DNA of 64,000 nucleotides from Aotearoamyces nothofagi (Eukaryota > Ascomycota > Leotiomycetes > Leotiales > Tympanidaceae). The notes under the pieces were generated by a model. The model did no database searches and was not told the DNA's origin. It saw only the letters and a program-made list of their open reading frames with translations. The position numbers were made by a program, and so were the translations under genes. This document shows, piece by piece, positions 43,390 to 55,956 of this stretch. Position 1 is the stretch's first letter. The number at the start of each line of letters is the position of its first letter. The stretch is taken from NCBI GenBank assembly GCA_015345905.1, contig JADDTR010000027.1, forward strand, positions 1,417 to 65,416, in the 5' to 3' direction.

Positions 43390-46300
43390 ATGCAGGGCGA
43401 AACAGGTCGTGCTCAGCAGCGTCCTTTCATCATGGCCACGCCGACGTCATCGAGTGAAACAGGTACGGCGAGTGAAGCACCGACTAATCTGGACACCGGT
43501 ATGCTATGTCTGGCCATGTCTGAACTGCCCCTTTGAATCCCCTCGCGCAGCCATGACTTTGATCCCGTCATTGGCGAGTCTGTGTTCGTTGCTGACCCAA
43601 CGTCGTCGATAGTCAACCCGACGGATATCGCGAATCCCAAGACGGCCAACGGCTTCCCGCCACCCAAGACAGACAAGCCGAGACCGCATGTCTGCACAAC
43701 CTGCCAGAGGTCGTTCGCCCGGCTGGAACATCTCAAGCGTCACGAGCGCTCTCACACGAAAGAGAAGCCGTTTGAGTGTCCCGAGTGCGCGAGGTGCTTT
43801 GCGAGGCGAGATCTGCTACTGCGGCACCAGCAGAAGCTTCATATGACGACCACGCCCTCCTCCAGACCACGCAATCGCCGGGAAAGTACAGCGAGCACTG
43901 CCGGTGGACCAAGCAGAGTCCGCAAGAACTCTACTGCGAATACTGGACCTTCTACGATGAGACCTCGAGCCAACACAATCAGCCATGTAGATGGAGCTGC
44001 ATTGAATCTGATGGGTGCCCGTAATGCTGCAGCAGTGAGAGATGTCGTCAATGGGGGTCACAGCCGTCACGCTAGCCTGATTGGCCTTTCAATGCATGAC
44101 TATCAGTTTGGCGGCATGTCTGCTGCGCTGGGTCAGCGAGGCTCAGCCCATGCTCTCCCGAAACTCGATACCCATGGGTTCGATAACCTGGGCTTCGACG
44201 GTGGTCTGCGTACGGCTCCGCTAATGGGCGGAGAATTTGACTTTGAGGGTTTACTTTTTGGTCCGGGTAACACCATCAATCCCAACGCTCTCCACTACAG
44301 TGACTCGCCCCAATCGATGGCCGTAGATCCTACATACCACCATGCCTTTCAAGATATGCCTAGCAGCAGCCAAACCCTGGACGAGAACTTTGACTGGATG
44401 TCGGGATTCGATAATCAGATGAATTTCAGTGGTGCGAATGAGAACGCCATAGACGGGTCTTCTCCGTCCGCCATCAGCACAGCTAGCCAGAGCGCCATCA
44501 GCGAAGTCATGCTCGACGGATCGAACAATCCCGGGTCGTCTGGTGCAATGTGGCAACAGTCTATGATGGCACCGCCTCTGATGACACCAACTCCATATGG
44601 GTATGATATTGGGTCTTCGGGATTTCCAGACCTCTTCAATGGCGGGCCGATGTCTCCTCACTCACTGCCATCCAAGCATCCAAACGATCCGTACTTTTCC
44701 ACGCCACCCCCGTCAATGAGTTCACTCAGTCCATCCATGATGCCAGGCTTGTCAACCCAGGGACTTCATAATACGATGAACTATGGGCCAGAAACCCCGT
44801 CTTCCATCAACGGTAGCACCTATTCCAACGGGCCATTATCCACCATCACAGAGGCGACCCGGCAGGCGCTTATTGTGGCTCTAGCTCAATGCACACCTTT
44901 CGGTGCTCGAAAGTATTCTTTTCCAGCAGTCAGTTCTCCGCTGTCGCCACACTTCAACGCCCGGTCGAACAGCGTCAGTGAGAACGCCCGTAACCTGCCT
45001 AGCACGGCTGATTTGCAGCGATATGTTGGTGCTTACATTCAATACTTCCACCCACATCTGCCATTCTTGCATATCCCGACTCTTTCCTTTGATGTCTCGT
45101 CAAACTTAAGCAATGGCAGAAACCAGTCGGCAGTGGTTGGAGGAAGAGGGTGCTTGATTCTATCAATGGCGGCTATTGGCGCTCTCTATGAGATGGAGCA
45201 GACCCAATCGAAGGATCTTTTTGACTCGGCAAAGAAGATGATTCAGCTCTATCTAGAAGAGCGAAGAAAGGCCGATGTGCGAAAAGCCGATATGCGAAAA
45301 GCCGGGGTCACAGACCATGGCCCGAATGTCATCGACGATTCGGTCCACACGCCCGTATGGCTAGTGCAGGCCATGCTGCTCAACGTGGTGTATGGCCATA
45401 ATTGTGGGGATAAAACAGCTGGAGATATTGCAAGCACGCACTGCGCGGCGCTTGTCAGTCTTGCACGAGCCGCGGAGCTTTTAAGACCAGGTGGGGGAGC
45501 CGGCCAGCAGGATGTTCATATGTCGGATGACGACCACAGGGCCGATTCGTGGAATAGTATCAGGCAAGACTCTGCGGATGACCAGATCGAATGGTACAAC
45601 TGGAGAATGATCGAGGAGCGCAAGCGAACACTATACGGCGTTTTCATCCTCTCGAGCCTCCTCGTTTCTGCCTACAATCATACCCCGGCTCTGACGAACT
45701 CTGAAATCCTTCTCGACTTGCCATGCGACGAGGAATTTTGGAACGCCGAAAATGCAGCCAGCTTCCAGGCTAAAGGTGGAGTAAGGATGGCGAATCATAA
45801 CCAGATGACCTTCCATGAGGCTCTAGGAGACCTCCTTCGGACCAGCGAGAAGCAGCAACAGCACCGTCAATCTTTTGGTGCGATGCACGCGCAAGAGTTC
45901 CCAGGCAGTGAACTGAAACCGAGCACTTTTGGCTGCCTAGTATTGATCAATGCACTCCACAATTATATCTGGGAAACCAGACAGAGACATCATAACAAGA
46001 TCTGGACGAACGAGGAGACAGAGAAGATGCACAGGCATATTGAGCCAGCTTTAAAAGCGTGGCAGGCGGCATGGGCAAGCAATCCTCAGCACAGCCTAGA
46101 ACGGCCAAACCCCTATGGACTTGGGCCACTGTCTGCCGACAGCATACCTCTACTCGACCTTGCATACGTTCGCCTATTTGTCAATCTCTCTCGATCAAAG
46201 GAGAAGTTCTGGCAGCGGGACTATGATGGTATGGCCGAGGAGCTGTCCCGAGGTAGCGAGATAATTCAGCATGCAGAGCACTCGCCTGCGTCGAATGTGG

Positions 46301-47038
46301 ACTCGAGCAGTGACCCATCTGAAACATCTGGATCGAGCACTGGCTTCGGTGACTCGCCCCCTAGCTCTAACTCCTCGTCGGACCTTTCCAAACCACCAGT
46401 CGTGGTGCAGTCCATATCCATGCCTCAGCCATCTCTGCCGTCCTCGAAACGTGAACGTCATCTGCGAAAAGCAGCGTTCTACGCGGCCGATTCTCTTTCA
46501 ATGTCTGACAAGCTTGGCGTCACCTTTGCAGACTTCACGTCGCGCGAGCTGCCGCTTCAATCTGCGATGTGTGCATTTGACTGCGCACAGGTTCTGGCGG
46601 AATGGATTACTACAGTTCAAGAGCGCGTGGGACGTTATCTAGGCATTCTAGGCAAAGATGACATTGATCTGAACCAGGTCCCAAGCATAATGCTACTCGA
46701 GGAGGAAGACTGCAAGCTGTTATCCAAGATCCAAGAGGTTCTCCACAGTGCGGATATTAAGATGAATTTTGAGCTAGTTGGAATGGGAAGTGCGGCTGCC
46801 ATAACAGCTGCCGAGAGACTTGCTGCTCTTGACAATTGTGGATATGGTAGTAAAATTTTGAGAGTCACGGCTGATATGCTCGATAAGGCTGCTGTCTGGC
46901 CTGGTAAGCCGTGCTCATGCTCATCATACCGGGATCGGCTAACATATCTCAGTAACGCACCTCATGGCCCGGAGCCTTGAGACCCAAGCAAGTCATATGC
47001 GTGCACGCGCCGAGAGCTCGGTCATGCAACGGGATTAG
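43390..47038 (+). CDS. C2H2 zinc-finger / fungal-specific transcription factor
   Basis: Nuclear transcription factor of about 1161 residues. Three exons: 43390-43498, 43613-46903 and 46953-47038. The start is the ATG at 43390 (MQGETGRAQQ). The first intron uses the acceptor at 43612 because only that keeps phase; a branch-site-like CTGAC lies just before it. Two adjacent C2H2 fingers follow (C64, C67, H80, H84 and C92, C95, H108, H113), with the RSFARLEHLKRH and RCFARRDLLLRH recognition helices typical of the yeast Adr1 type. A long Ser/Pro/Met-rich region follows. The fungal-specific transcription factor domain (Fungal_trans) starts near residue 500, with YIQYFHPHLPFLHIPTLSF and GCLILSMAAIGALYEMEQ. 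The corrected C-terminus is WPVTHLMARSLE followed by about 20 residues. DNA target and pathway are unknown; AmdX- or Adr1-like roles in carbon or nitrogen use are possible. Confidence 0.9.
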
Positions 47039-47737
47039 ATTCATCGACGATAACAGTCATCAAAACATCAAAAGGCTTACAAAAGCGAATGTTCACTCAT
47101 TATATATAAAAAAAAGTGAAGAAAAAGCGAATGGTATATATTGCTGAAAAGCGTAAGGGGGCAGATTTAGATCGCTTTCTCCTGCACATACTTGGAGTGT
47201 TCGAGATCTCATCTGTCTGCCTATTTGATGGCATTATCCTCACGAAACCATGGTTTGGGTGGGATGATTGCAAAGATTCATTATGCCGGATTTGGTTTTC
47301 AAGATACCTTCTCTCATGGCAAGAGATAGCAGTAACACCACACGCTCCCTTTGAGATACATGGCAATGGGTGATACCAGGATCACATCTGCTTCGAGCTA
47401 CAGAAATATAACACGAACAGCTACATTCGTTCGGCACAGTTCAGCCACCGGCCTCTAACATTTAGCTGCAAAGCTGGGCGTAGTCATCTTACGAGGTGTT
47501 GTCTTTGACACGGAGGGTTCGATGAGTTGGCTGATGATGGATGACGGGGGATTGGGGGAATAGTTTGCAGGCAGGCAAGATAACTCGGCCGAGTAGGAAG
47601 GGGGGAGGCTTGGGCCGGCCCTCTGGTTATGATGGGGTGCTAGCAGCTACGTTGACCACTTGGTGCTTCTCGATTGAGATGAGCTGGTCTGGTCTGATCT
47701 GGCTTGGTTTGGTTTGGTTTATGTTATGGATGGAAAT

Positions 47738-48797
47738 GGGATGGAAATGGGATGGAAAATCAGGGATATGTTGAAGATTAGGAATATTTTAAAGGATTAG
47801 GGATTAGGGAAAATGAATCGATTGAATTGAATTGACCTTGGATGAATTGAGATGAGATGAGAAGTGATGGGAAGTGATGAGATTGTGCAGACGGAGATGG
47901 GATTGGAAGGGATGGTGCAGATTGTGCAGATTGCTCCTGATGGGAAGGGAAGGGAAGGGAAGGGATGGGGAGGGATAGGGGGGATGGAGAGGGACGAGGA
48001 TAGGAGGGTCGGTCTTGGAGACTTGGAGATATGGAGAGCTGGGCTGGTCCGAGGACGAGGACGAGGACGAGGACGGCTTGCGGGGAGAGAGAGAGAAGGG
48101 GGGCTGCTACACCGACTCAGGCCAGGCTAGCCAGGACGACGACGACGACGACGACGACGACCAGTTACGTACAGGCAGCAGCAGTAGTGGGAGCGGGAGT
48201 GGGAGCTGGAGCTGGAGTGGGAGTGGGAGCGGGAGTGGGAGTGGGAGCTATTGATTTGATTTGATTTGTGGACGCACGCGAGCGAGCGAGCTAGCTTTGA
48301 GCTTTGAGTAAGTAAGTAAGTAAGCAAGTAAGTAAGCAAGTAAGTAAGTAGGCCACAATGAATCACAAACAGCTAGCTGTCGCGGACACGCTGTTCTCAT
48401 CCACCGCTCGCTCCGGGGAAGGAAACCCTTTGCAGACAGGCCATGCGACATGCTACATGTGCCTCGGCTGGCTGGCTGGCTGGCTTGCGAGAGAGAGAGC
48501 GAGAGCGAGAGCGATAATAAGCTGTGTTGTGCTGTGCTGTGCTGTGTTGTGTTGGGCGATATCTTGGTGTGGCTCGCGAGCGAGGTATGCGCGGATGGAT
48601 GAAAGCGCTGCAGCGACGAGCGACGACGACACGGCTGCTGTATGGCAAATGGGGAAGTACAGTGCTTTATAAAAAAAATAGGGGAGGAAGAGAGAGAGTG
48701 TCCGGTTGTGCGTCGGTATGTATGTATGTATGTATGTATGTATGTATACCGACTTGACTTGACTTGACTTGACTTGACTTGACTTGACTTGACTTGA
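47738..48797. repeat. Cluster of microsatellites
   Basis: In order: GGGATGGAAAT (about 47730-47757); GGGAA repeats (about 47942-47967); GGACGA repeats (about 48051-48073); GAC trinucleotides (about 48134-48162); GGGAGT/GGAGCT repeats (about 48188-48250); GTAA/GCAA repeats (about 48307-48350); GAGAGC repeats (about 48489-48513); TGTGC repeats (about 48523-48555); eight or so TATG units (about 48716-48747); and about nine copies of ACTTG (48751-48797). Confidence 0.8.
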
Positions 48798-48965
48798 CCT
48801 ACGGTAGGCCAGCGTGAGCGCAGCGGGGCTCTCTCTCTCTATATCCGCGTCAATACAACGGGCCACGCACTCCTTTTTTCCAGCAGGGCTTGTTGATGTG
48901 AAATCACGAAAAGGGGGGACGGGGACAGGGACAGTTTGGTATTGTATCGATAGCTGTATTTTCAG

Positions 48966-48992
48966 TATACGGTACGGTACGGTACGGTACCG
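48966..48992. repeat. GGTAC pentanucleotide repeat
   Basis: Four or five TACGG units end in GTACCGTG. The motif is the same family as the ACCGT part of the repeat at 40445-40459 on the other side of the transcription factor. Confidence 0.7.
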
Positions 48993-49612
48993 TGTGGAAA
49001 GAAAATAAATGAAACTCTGATTTGTGTATATATGTATATATAAATCACCGACGATAGAAAATTGATATGATAAGATAAGATAAGATATATCCTGATCGAA
49101 AAGAAAAGCACGGGGAAGAATATATAAGATATATATATTTTTCTCACGCTATAGAAAAGCTAAGCTGTCCCTTTTTTATATATAAATCACGCGTCGGATT
49201 GTGATTTCCAAGAAGGAAGTTATTGTCGAGTTTGTTAGAATACAGATCGGTGTATCTGCTGACTGTGCTTCTGATTTGGAGAGCGTGGGTTTTTTGAAGG
49301 GGGGGGGGGGGGTAATATATAGGTTGCTGGCGATGGTGTCTTAATCGACGATAATATCTCGGACGACGAAAATCGTATATGTGACGGCGATATCTTGATT
49401 GGCGGCAAGATCTTAGCGGACAGCAAAATCTCTCGCTTGCCAATTATCAATAACACCTTGACACGGAAACTCTAATATACAATGCAATCAATCCAGGTAT
49501 TCCTCAAGCGCCTTTTCTTCCACCTGCAATAACGTGCTTCCGTAGATCCTTTATTGCCTCCTGTACAGCACCGTTACAAGCCCTTGTCAATGATCCAACG
49601 CCCGTTCAAACC

Positions 49613-51775
49613 TCACACGTCCATACCCGGAAAAGGGTGCTTGCGATCAAACTTCTCGAGCTCACTGCCGTCACCCGTATAGCCGAGCGAGTCGCGGTTG
49701 TCGTCAATGATGCGAGCATACTCGAGCAAGAGCCGATAAAGATAGATCTAGGGATGTTAGTTGGAATTTCAGGCAGGGATGAGTACTCCCACCTCGATGT
49801 CTTCCTTCCTCAACACCTTCTCTGCCCATTCCCTTCCCTGTCTCGCGATCTTCCTCGCCTCGAAATCATGCCTCTGCACATATGCGTCACGGTTGGCATA
49901 GTCCTCGTCAACGACCTTTGCACCAGCTGGCTTTCCGAAGCCAATGAAGTACGTGAGGATTGAATAGATATCGTCGTATCGGTTATCCATAGGTACAAAG
50001 TGCTTCCAAGCAAACAATCTCGAATCGTGCCATTCACGAAAGATCGTGCTCTTGATACCTAAGCTCTTACTCTGGAGAAACGACCGCCACCTACCCGAGA
50101 ATGAGCTGCCGTCAACATCTACAAGATACTTGTAGTGGAATTGCTCGGCCAACGTAGTCGTATTCTTGAACGTAAACACATTGTCGTAAAAGCTACAGTC
50201 TGGATCGCAACCCCACGCTTTTACCAGACCAGCATCAGTGTGGTCCATAGCGAATCTTCCAGGGTTAAATCTCTCAAATCTTTCATAATTGCCTTTCTGG
50301 CCTGGAACTTCGCTCATGATTTGGACTTTTCCATCCTGCATCTCCGTAGTGTTGAGAAGCTGTACGAGTCGCTGTCGCTGCATGTACTTCCAGTTCGTCT
50401 CATTTTGCACACCACCAGAACTATCACCTCGCCAGAACATGACATCGGCCTTATCATCCCATGAATAGTCAAATTCACCGTCGTAGTCGTAACTCTTATC
50501 AGCCCTCCCATATATGTTGCCGGGAAATAAAATGTCACTATTCACGTTGGTTTTGCTTTCGCTAAAGATGGGTACAAGACGTTTGGTGTTGGAGATTTTA
50601 CTGGCAGAGAAGAGAAAGCCGTGCTTGTCCTGTATTTCTGGACCGACAACACATAGGTCTGTAGATCTATTAAAGTTGCTGACGAGTCCACTGTGGCTGT
50701 CTTTGTAAAGCTCTTCAGAATACGGTTTTGATGAGCTTGATCGAGCATACGAGTTCGGAGGACAAGCTTCTTTCGCAATGATCATGTATTGCTTCCCTGA
50801 AGCATCGTACCACTTCACATCCTCAATGGTAATGTTTGCTGGTTTTCCGGTCCACAAGCTAGTCATACCCTCCGTCCACTCAGACATAGCATAAGGAAGA
50901 ACCTGTCTTGCGGTCTCCTCCCTTGTAAGAAGTGATTGCATGTCATCCCAAGACAGTGTCACCCGTGGCTGGTCAAAGAGATTCACTGCAATATCCATAT
51001 CTGGAAGATCACCGACGAAAGATTCAATCATAGAGGCTAGATACTCCGGTTTCCATTTTCGCTCTCTTGAATTGATCTTCCATATCGTTCCATTTCGTAT
51101 GTGGATGCCTGCGATGCCAGAAGAAAGTTCGTGCATGTATGCTGCTAAATTTCGGATCGTCCCTGGATCAACAGCCCAAAACGGTCGTAAATCGTCCATA
51201 ACTTGTTGATAGTCGTCGATGTTGTAAACATTCCTGTCTCGAGCAAACTGGTACCATGCCTGAAACCCAGGGGGAGGGTTTCTCCCATAGTTCTCACGGT
51301 ATTTCGCAACGGTTGCTGTAAAGTTGAGAGATCTAGACCTGTCATACGATATCCATGCATCGTTTGCATTTCTCATAAAATCTGCAATGGGATGTGAATC
51401 AGCCACATTTGCATGCTCTTCGTAGTCTCCATTAATGTCATGCCACGACGGCAGTTTTGGAAGCTATTGAAGAATTAACGCGTGTTTATATGGAATGTTA
51501 TTATCCTACGCCATAGAAGTCGATGATCCCATCATATCACGAAAACTTCTGAATAATTGGCTGTAAGTGATAGCACATAAGGAAAAGACTCTTACTTCTG
51601 GGACCGAACTTCCTGGCTTCTTGAATATCCCTGGTACTTGTATTTTATATACTTTTGAAGGAACGTCAATGTCCAATAGCATAAGACCATTCAAAAGCAA
51701 GACGACAACACTAATGAAGATAATTGTGCCAAGGAGATGTCGTTTTCCAAATTTGAAGCAACCCATGTTTATCAT
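49613..51775 (-). CDS. CAP10-family (GT90) glycosyltransferase
   Basis: Type II Golgi-type membrane glycosyltransferase. Three exons: 51775-51596, 51463-49793 and 49747-49613, about 661 residues (658 if the ATG at 51766 is used). A short cytosolic tail with KFGKR is followed by one membrane anchor (TIIFISVVVLLLNGLMLL) and a stem. The catalytic region carries MFWRGDSSGG and NWKYMQRQRLVQLLN, then YKYLVDVDGSSFSGRWRSFL and SLGIKSTIFREWHDSRLFAW, then HFVPMDNRYDDIYSI, all hallmarks of the Lipopolysaccharide-modifying / CAP10 family (CAZy GT90). Cryptococcus Cap10 and Cxt1 are xylosyltransferases for glycans. Donor and acceptor here are unknown. The last short exon (YLYRLLLEYARIIDDNRDS) extends the family C-terminus. 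It is divergent from the mitochondrial uL15 gene by 330 bp. Confidence 0.9.
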
Positions 51776-52105
51776 AGCCTAAAATAGCACCTTGGGAGAT
51801 TGTAAACCACAGGCCAGGTTCAAAGCGAACCAAAGCATATAATTGATATCGAAGACGCAATTGATTTACTACAAACCCTCATATTCATAGGAACGAATAC
51901 TTGCATGGAAATTCTCTATAAGTTGAGGTTGAGGGATGCTAAGATATGTTGCTCACCCTTGCTGTGGAGGTGGAGTAAGGGAAATAACCTTTTGCAGGGA
52001 TTAAGCAACCGGGGGTGGCTTGCACGTGACGAAAATCGCAAAATCGGGTAAGCTTCTAGGCTTCTAGCAATACATCTCTTCTAATCAACATCTAAGTTCA
52101 AGAAT
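51776..52105. other. Divergent promoter region (GT90 / uL15m)
   Basis: 330 bp between two divergent start codons. No coding sequence or clear element was recognised. Confidence 0.45.
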
Positions 52106-53058
52106 ATGCCTCCACGGTTACCAGGGCTAACGGCCTATATGCGCCCGGCGCAAGGCTCATCAAGCATCTTGACAGCCTTCCTGGTACCATTTCTCCAGAC
52201 GAGAAACGCTTCGATTCTTGCCTCGTTATCCGACAACCCGGGGGCGTACAGTAAACGGATACGACGCGGTCGAGGTCCTTCATCAGGCAAGGGTAAGACG
52301 TCTGGTCGAGGTCATAAGGGTCAGAAGCAGCATGGAAAGGTTCCAGCGAGGTTTCAAGGTGGCCAAACGCCGCCGGAAATTGTCCACGGGATAAGAGGCT
52401 TCGAGAACCAGTACGTTGTTAATGTGCCATTGTGCATCTATATTGCGAGTTACATGTTCCAAATGCTAATTGGTTGTTCAGCTTTTCCGTGGAGATGTCA
52501 CCGATAAACCTCAACCGCATACAATCGTGGATTGATCAAGGAAGGCTGGACCCTTCCAAGCCGATCACATTGAAGGAACTGGCCGAATCGAGATGTCTTC
52601 ATGGAGTGAAGGATGGCGTGAAGCTTTTAGCAAGAGGGAAAGAAGAATTGAAGACTCCCATTAATATACTTGTATCTCGTGCGTCAGCAGCTGCTATCGA
52701 AGCCATCGAAGCTGTGGGAGGAAAAGTCACTACACGATTCTACACAAAGCCTGCTATTAAGAGGCTACTCAAAGGGGATTCCGAGTCATCTTTCACACCG
52801 CTGGGTATGACATCTCCGACCGATGGCGGTTCACCCATTCTAGCAGCAGCACGACCTTTTGCATACCGATTGCCAGATCCAACGAGCCGAAAGGACATGG
52901 AATACTACCGAGACTCGGCCCACCGAGGTTATCTGAGCCATCTTGTTGAGGAGGGTCATGGTCCAAGTTTGTTCTTCAAGACGCCAGGCACAGGAACAGT
53001 TCGGAGGAGGAAGACCAAGGTTGGAGGCATTGTGAAGGGAGAGAATAAGATTTGGTAG
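52106..53058 (+). CDS. MRPL10: Mitochondrial large-subunit ribosomal protein uL15m
   Basis: Component of the mitochondrial ribosome large subunit. Two exons: 52106-52410 and 52482-53058, about 293 residues. The first 40 residues are low in acidic residues and contain basic ones, consistent with a mitochondrial targeting sequence. The uL15 core begins with [20 protein letters not shown] and continues [17 protein letters not shown]. The second exon has [20 protein letters not shown] and [20 protein letters not shown], then [21 protein letters not shown]. The C-terminal extension has [20 protein letters not shown], which is typical of fungal mitochondrial versions. Intron phase (2+1) gives a clean junction ENH/FSVEMSP. 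Confidence 0.95.
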
Positions 53059-53587
53059 AGCCTCTAACTCGAGACGAGAGTGGGAGGTATGGAGCGAGTA
53101 CTTGTATTATGATTGCGGCAACATCATCTATGTGAATGTATTATAGAAATTGGAGCCTATATTATCAAGCCTCTACAACTGTATATCAGCTATATCTGTA
53201 TATCAACGATACAATGCACTTAATCAATGTAGTCTGAGAGAAATTGTTATGATCGCAAAATAAAACAGATTATCTGTATGATATAGCATTCCCTCGATTT
53301 TGTCACAGTATGAAATAAACTGCGAAATCTTGTTATAGCATAGGTAGGTCGCATTATAAGAAGTTTGTATTTTCCCCTAGTTGGAATAGCTCGAAAGCGG
53401 ACGGAATTCAAGATAGGCCAGGCCGATGACGACCGACATCCAGCGTTAGTGCCATTTGAGCTTTGACAGCTTCCGGCCATGATACCAACAGCCCTCACTC
53501 TTCTGTGTTCAACGGGCCTGCGCAACTTCTATAAATCGTCGTAATCTATTTTACTGTACATATAAGGTCCAGAGCTAACATCCTAAC
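53059..53587. other. Intergenic, AT-rich
   Basis: Spacer between uL15m and MVP1, both on the plus strand. No gene recognised. Confidence 0.5.
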
Positions 53588-55956
53588 ATGTCGCTTTTTG
53601 GGACATCACCGGTGGAAGACCCCGTGGCGGCAGCAGCTGCCTCCAAATCGCGCCTCTCCCTTTTCGACGATGAACCAAGCCCAGCTCCTGGATCAAAATC
53701 CTCACTATTCGCAGACGATGATAATATCCCAGGTTCATCACCATGGGGTTTACCAACACCGAAGAAAGCTGCCCGGGGCGAATTGATCAAGAATCTGCTA
53801 CCAGCATCAGATGTCCCCGATAGCTACATCGACATCTTCGATACCGTACTCAAGACCGAAGATAATAATACAGGAGGCAAGGTCAGCTTATCAGGCGTTA
53901 CCAGAGCATTAAGTGCTGGAAAATTGGGCGCCGATGACCAGACAAAGATCATAAGCCTCATTGCTCCAGACGGGCAATCAACAAATCTTGGCCGCAATGA
54001 GTTCAATGTTCTATTAGCATTGATTGCTTTAGCCCAAGAACACGAAGATATAACTCTAGATAGTGTTGACGAGAGACGCCGAAGTAAGCCCCGCATTACT
54101 TCGTTCACTTGGCCTGTGCTGACCATAGCTGCAGATCTTCCTATTCCCAAGCTTCCCGGTCTCTCTGTGACAACTGAACTTGCTGGTACAGCAGAGCTTG
54201 CTTCAAAACCTGCACAGCGACCGATAACCCCGCAACCTAAAACAGTCCCGACCTTGAGGCCTAGGAACATGCTAAACGACGACCCTGAAGCCGATCCATG
54301 GGCTAGCCCAGCGTTGCATAAAGGTCATGACCATGATGCGCCAAAGATAAATGGCGCGACCCGATCTGATACCAATGGCAACTATCATGAGCCTGTGCGG
54401 ACAACTAGTACATTTACCACGGCTTCAGTGGAGGACTCTACAAACGGTGGCGGAAATCCGCCAACGGATAATACGAATACACCTGCTTCTGGCAATCTTT
54501 GGGGCTCATATGGTGCTGGACCGAGCGCTCCATTTGGCAACGCATCAGGTGCTGGGCTAGGCGGAGAAGGATTTGGTGATGAGGGTGGAGATGATCAAAA
54601 CAGGCCGCCGCCGATCACACAGAGTCGCAAATTTGGAGGAGCGGTAGGGACTGGCGCTGAAGAAGTTGTACTTGTTACATTACTTCCTGAGAAGGAGGGT
54701 ATTTTCATGTTCCAACATCACAATTATCAAGTCTCTAGTGTTCGAAGCGGAAATAAAGTCGTTCGGCGGTATAGCGACTTCGTCTGGTTACTCGATTGCT
54801 TACAGAAGCGATATCCTTTTAGGCAATTGCCATTATTACCCCCAAAGAGGGTTGGTAGTATGTACAAGACTTCTGGAAAATTGTTCTTGTGCTGACTTTT
54901 GCAGTAAACGGAACTCACCTAGCAGCGGACAGTTCCTTTATGGAGAGGAGGCGACGCGGGCTCGTTCGATTCTCAAACGCCCTCGTCAGACATCCAGTCT
55001 TGAGTGTAGAGCAGTTGGTTATAATGTTTTTCACAGTGCCAACCGTAAGTTCAATCGGCTTCCAACATTGCATGATGGCTAAGGGTTGGCTAATTAGTAT
55101 CAGGAGCTTGCTGTATGGCGAAAGCAAGCAACTATTTCTGTCCAAGAAGAGTTTGTTGGAAAGTCTCTGCCTCCCGGACTCGAGGATTCTTTGCCACCAA
55201 CCCTGAATGATCTTTTCGATACAAGCCGGGCAGGCATCCGAAGATCAGCTGAGATTTACATTAATCTGTGCATCCTCTTAGACAGATTAGCGAAACGAAG
55301 CGAGGGATTCGCTGCCGATCATGGGCGTCTCTCGACTTCCCTACAATCACTGACGGAAGCCTCATATGACACGTATGCCACGGATACCAATGATGTTCCA
55401 TTATTGAATGAGGGACTTCAAGCTACTGCCAAACATCTCTCCAACAGCCAAAGTCTGCTTGAAGATGAAGCCCGAGCATGGGATGAGGGTGTGCTAGAGG
55501 ACCTGAAAAGGCAACGTGATGCTCTTGTTAGCATGGGGGACCTATTTGATCGCCGAGACCGATACGATAGGGATGATATTCCATCTCTAGAACGTAGAAT
55601 TGGAAATAACGAGAATAAGCTTGCTGATCTAAGAGCTAAGCCAGAAGGTCTGGTCAAGCATGGAGAAATTGAGAAGGTTACAGAGGCTATCATCAAGGTA
55701 TATTCCCTGAAGTACTGGATAGTAACAAATGTTGACAATTTTATAGGACAAGGAATCTATAGTTGCACAGCATGCACGTGGAGTGTTTATCAAACAGTGT
55801 ATCAGAGACGAGCTAATATTCTTCCAACAATCCCAGTATCATGTCAGCCGATGGAATCAAGACTGGGCGCAGGAACGAGTCAAGTACTCGGAACTCCAAG
55901 CTGACAACTGGAAGCAACTTCATGACGAGCTTGAAAGTATGCCAATCGGAGAATAG
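53588..55956 (+). CDS. MVP1: Sorting nexin Mvp1 (SNX8-like)
   Basis: Endosomal PX-BAR sorting nexin; in yeast Mvp1 drives retromer-independent recycling of Vps10-type cargo. Four exons: 53588-54854, 54905-55044, 55104-55697 and 55747-55956, about 736 residues. The N-terminus has repeated SLF motifs and an EH-like helical region (YIDIFDTVLK..LIAPDGQSTNLGRNEFNVLLALI). The Asn/Gly/Pro-rich middle precedes the PX domain (residues about 360-470), whose phosphoinositide-contact region is visible as VVRRYSDFVWLLDCLQKRYP and FRQLPLLPPKR, with FMERRRRGLVRFSNALVRHP after the first intron. The BAR-like coiled coil starts with RRSAEIYINLCILLDRLAKR, and the end is RDELIFFQQSQYHVSRWN. All junctions keep phase. 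Gene identity is firm; cargo is not deducible. Confidence 0.94.

Larger units (their letters stand above)
47039..49612. other. Gene-poor, repeat-dense 2.6 kb downstream of the transcription factor
   Basis: No gene recognised. From 47.7 kb onward it is mainly purine-rich and microsatellite sequence, listed separately, ending with AT-rich sequence and a G14 run near 49299-49312. Confidence 0.55.
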
